Shown: in pieces, positions 5,462-6,678 of the stretch
Numbering within the stretch: position 1 is the first letter of the stretch
Layout of the letters: each line of letters begins with the position of its first letter
Program-made: the position numbers and the translations under genes
The notes under the pieces: model-generated
Database searches by the model: none
What the model was told of the DNA's origin: nothing
The model's input: the letters and a program-made list of their open reading frames with translations, nothing else
From: Solobacterium sp.
GTDB lineage: Bacteria > Bacillota_I > Bacilli_A > Erysipelotrichales > Erysipelotrichaceae
NCBI GenBank assembly: GCA_016280695.1
Contig: JAEEHG010000118.1
Span: 1-6,678, forward strand
Direction: 5' to 3'
Length of the DNA: 6,678 nt

Positions 5462-6264
5462 GTGAAAACATGGTGATGTCCGCAAGGAACCTGGCGTCCG
5501 GCTATGACGGAAGAATCATCATACCGGATATGACGATGACCATACCGGCCGGAAAGATCAGTGTGCTGATCGGTGCCAACGGGTGCGGCAAGTCCACCCT
5601 GCTGAAAGCCTTCTGCCGGCTGAACAGAGTCTATGCCGGAACAATCACGCTGGGGGACCGGGACATCCGTGATTACGGGCCGAAGGAATATGCCCGCAGC
5701 GTAGGGATGCTGCCGCAGTCACCCGCCGTGCCGGAAGGCATCAGCGTGCGGGAACTGGTCACCCGCGGCAGATTTCCGTACCGGCAGCCGCTGAAAGGAC
5801 TGGCAGCGGCAGACTATCAGGCTGTTGACAGGGCAATTGCGGTCATGGGAATCGAAGCCATTGCCGACCGCAATGTGGATGAACTGTCCGGCGGCCAGCG
5901 CCAGCGGGTCTGGATTGCGCTTTCCCTGGCCCAGGAGACAGATATCCTGTTTCTCGATGAGCCGACAACATTCCTGGATATTTCCTACCAGATCGAGATC
6001 CTGGAACTGCTTGTGCGGCTGAACCGGGAGAATCGGACAACGATTGTCATGGTGCTGCATGACATCAATCTTGCGGCAAGATATGCAGATTATCTGTTTG
6101 CCATGAAGCAGGGACAGCTGATCCGGGAAGAGAAACCGGCAGACATCATTGATGAGGCACTGATCCGGGAAGTGTACGGCATGGAGAGCAGGATCATCAC
6201 CGATCCTGTCTACGGAACGCCGAATGTCATCCCGGTCGGCAACCCATCCCTGCTCAGGGAATAA
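5458..6264 (+). CDS. Iron-siderophore ABC transporter ATPase (FepC/FecE type)
   Basis: This 268-residue cytoplasmic ATPase acts as a homodimer under the two permeases and powers import by ATP hydrolysis. All key elements are intact: A-loop Tyr16, Walker A GANGCGKST (39-47), Q-loop Gln87 in MLPQSP, signature LSGGQRQR (143-150), Walker B ILFLDE (163-168), D-loop around Leu173-Asp174, and switch His201 in VLHDINLAARYAD. The RGRFPY segment (103-108) and the FLDISYQIEILELL segment are characteristic of the FepC/FhuC/BtuD group. The length is normal. The ATG at 5458 overlaps the preceding stop and follows AAGGAG (5445-5450) by seven bases, so it is translated in step with the permease. The methyltransferase gene starts 16 bases after its stop. 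Confidence 0.96.
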   Translation: MSENMVMSARNLASGYDGRIIIPDMTMTIPAGKISVLIGANGCGKSTLLKAFCRLNRVYAGTITLGDRDIRDYGPKEYARSVGMLPQSPAVPEGISVRELVTRGRFPYRQPLKGLAAADYQAVDRAIAVMGIEAIADRNVDELSGGQRQRVWIALSLAQETDILFLDEPTTFLDISYQIEILELLVRLNRENRTTIVMVLHDINLAARYADYLFAMKQGQLIREEKPADIIDEALIREVYGMESRIITDPVYGTPNVIPVGNPSLLRE

Positions 6265-6280
6265 CGAAAGGAAAACAACT

Positions 6281-6678
6281 ATGTATCATATAGAAAAGAA
6301 TACCGTGCAGGAAACCCTGGTCATTCCGCTGTTCGGGCGGATGATCTGTGCCGAGCATTACCCGGAGCTGCTGGCGGACCCGGAAGCACAACGCATCTGT
6401 GCTGATCTGGACTATGATTTCAGCGCCAGAAGGAAACTGATGGAATCCGCGGCCGGTCTCTTCGGGGCTCTGGAAGTAGCCCAGCGTCACTATGATCTCA
6501 TGTGGGAGGTCACGGACTATCTGAAGACTCATCCCAGGGCAGCGGTGGTCAACCTCGGCTGCGGGCTGGATGACACATTCTCCAAGGTGGACAACGGACA
6601 GTGCCGGGGATACAACATCGACTTCCCGGATGTCATTGATATCCGCAATGAACTCCTGCCGGCCGGAGACAGGGAAAC
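6281..6678 (+). CDS. LCMT/TcmP-like class I SAM-dependent methyltransferase, partial (C-terminus beyond the right edge)
   Basis: An open frame of 132 codons runs off the right end. It starts MYHIEKNTVQETLVIPLFGR, which matches the N-terminal pattern of the leucine carboxyl methyltransferase family (PF04072; 'T..ETLliPL.gRa'). It continues with DPEAQRICADLDYDF (33-47), the SAM-binding motif VVNLGCGLDDTF (89-100), and NIDFPDVIDIRNELL (112-126), which places the acidic Asp114 for SAM and the family 'D.PdVi.lR..ll' block. This family methylates carboxyl or hydroxyl groups of small molecules (TcmP-type) or, in eukaryotes, protein phosphatase 2A. AAGGA (6268-6272) precedes the ATG by eight bases. 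The gap to the ATPase stop is 16 bases with no terminator, so it belongs to the importer operon. The family call is firm; the substrate is unknown, and an iron chelator or its metabolite is only an inference from the operon. Confidence 0.88.
   Translation, partial: MYHIEKNTVQETLVIPLFGRMICAEHYPELLADPEAQRICADLDYDFSARRKLMESAAGLFGALEVAQRHYDLMWEVTDYLKTHPRAAVVNLGCGLDDTFSKVDNGQCRGYNIDFPDVIDIRNELLPAGDRE

Noticed and set aside
4730..5485. Long open frame (251 codons) antisense to the second permease gene
   Set aside because: Its translation is rich in His, Gln and Arg with no domain, as expected from the opposite strand of a hydrophobic membrane-protein gene.

Overview
The window is bacterial DNA, moderately GC-rich, with strong Shine-Dalgarno sites, a lipoprotein signal, tight gene packing and a classic intrinsic terminator. 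It probably comes from a Gram-positive bacterium. The DtxR/IdeR-like operator, the lipid-anchored binding protein and the zinc-ribbon/GxY-type protein fit Bacillota or a related actinobacterial lineage, but nothing here fixes the genus. No RNA gene, mobile element, CRISPR array or large repeat was found, and no gene-free stretch exceeds about 155 bases.

Left part (1-1297, minus strand): the 5' part of a creatininase-superfamily amidohydrolase gene runs off the left edge. Upstream of it, 45 bases away and in the same direction, is a 296-residue protein of unknown function with an N-terminal four-cysteine zinc ribbon, a possible GRAM/PH-like middle and a C-terminal 'GxY...GKY' module. The two may be cotranscribed. 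A small hairpin sits directly against the ribosome binding site of the creatininase-family gene.

Middle (1298-2326): a 152-base divergent intergenic region separates the minus-strand pair from a plus-strand monocistronic gene. That gene encodes a two-domain GNAT acetyltransferase and ends in a strong Rho-independent terminator.

Right part (2335-6678, plus strand): an iron(siderophore)-type ABC importer operon. A promoter overlaps two TTAG/CTAA dyads that resemble DtxR/IdeR iron-repressor boxes. The genes follow in order: lipid-anchored substrate-binding protein, two FecCD-type permeases, a FepC/FecE-type ATPase, and the start of a leucine-carboxyl-methyltransferase-family (LCMT/TcmP-like) SAM methyltransferase that runs off the right edge. 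Binding protein, permease heterodimer and ATPase together would make a complete type II importer for a ferric chelate. The repressor boxes imply induction under metal starvation.

The most interesting points are the double operator over the promoter, the methyltransferase carried as the fifth gene of the importer operon, and the hairpin plus missing Shine-Dalgarno between the binding-protein and permease genes.
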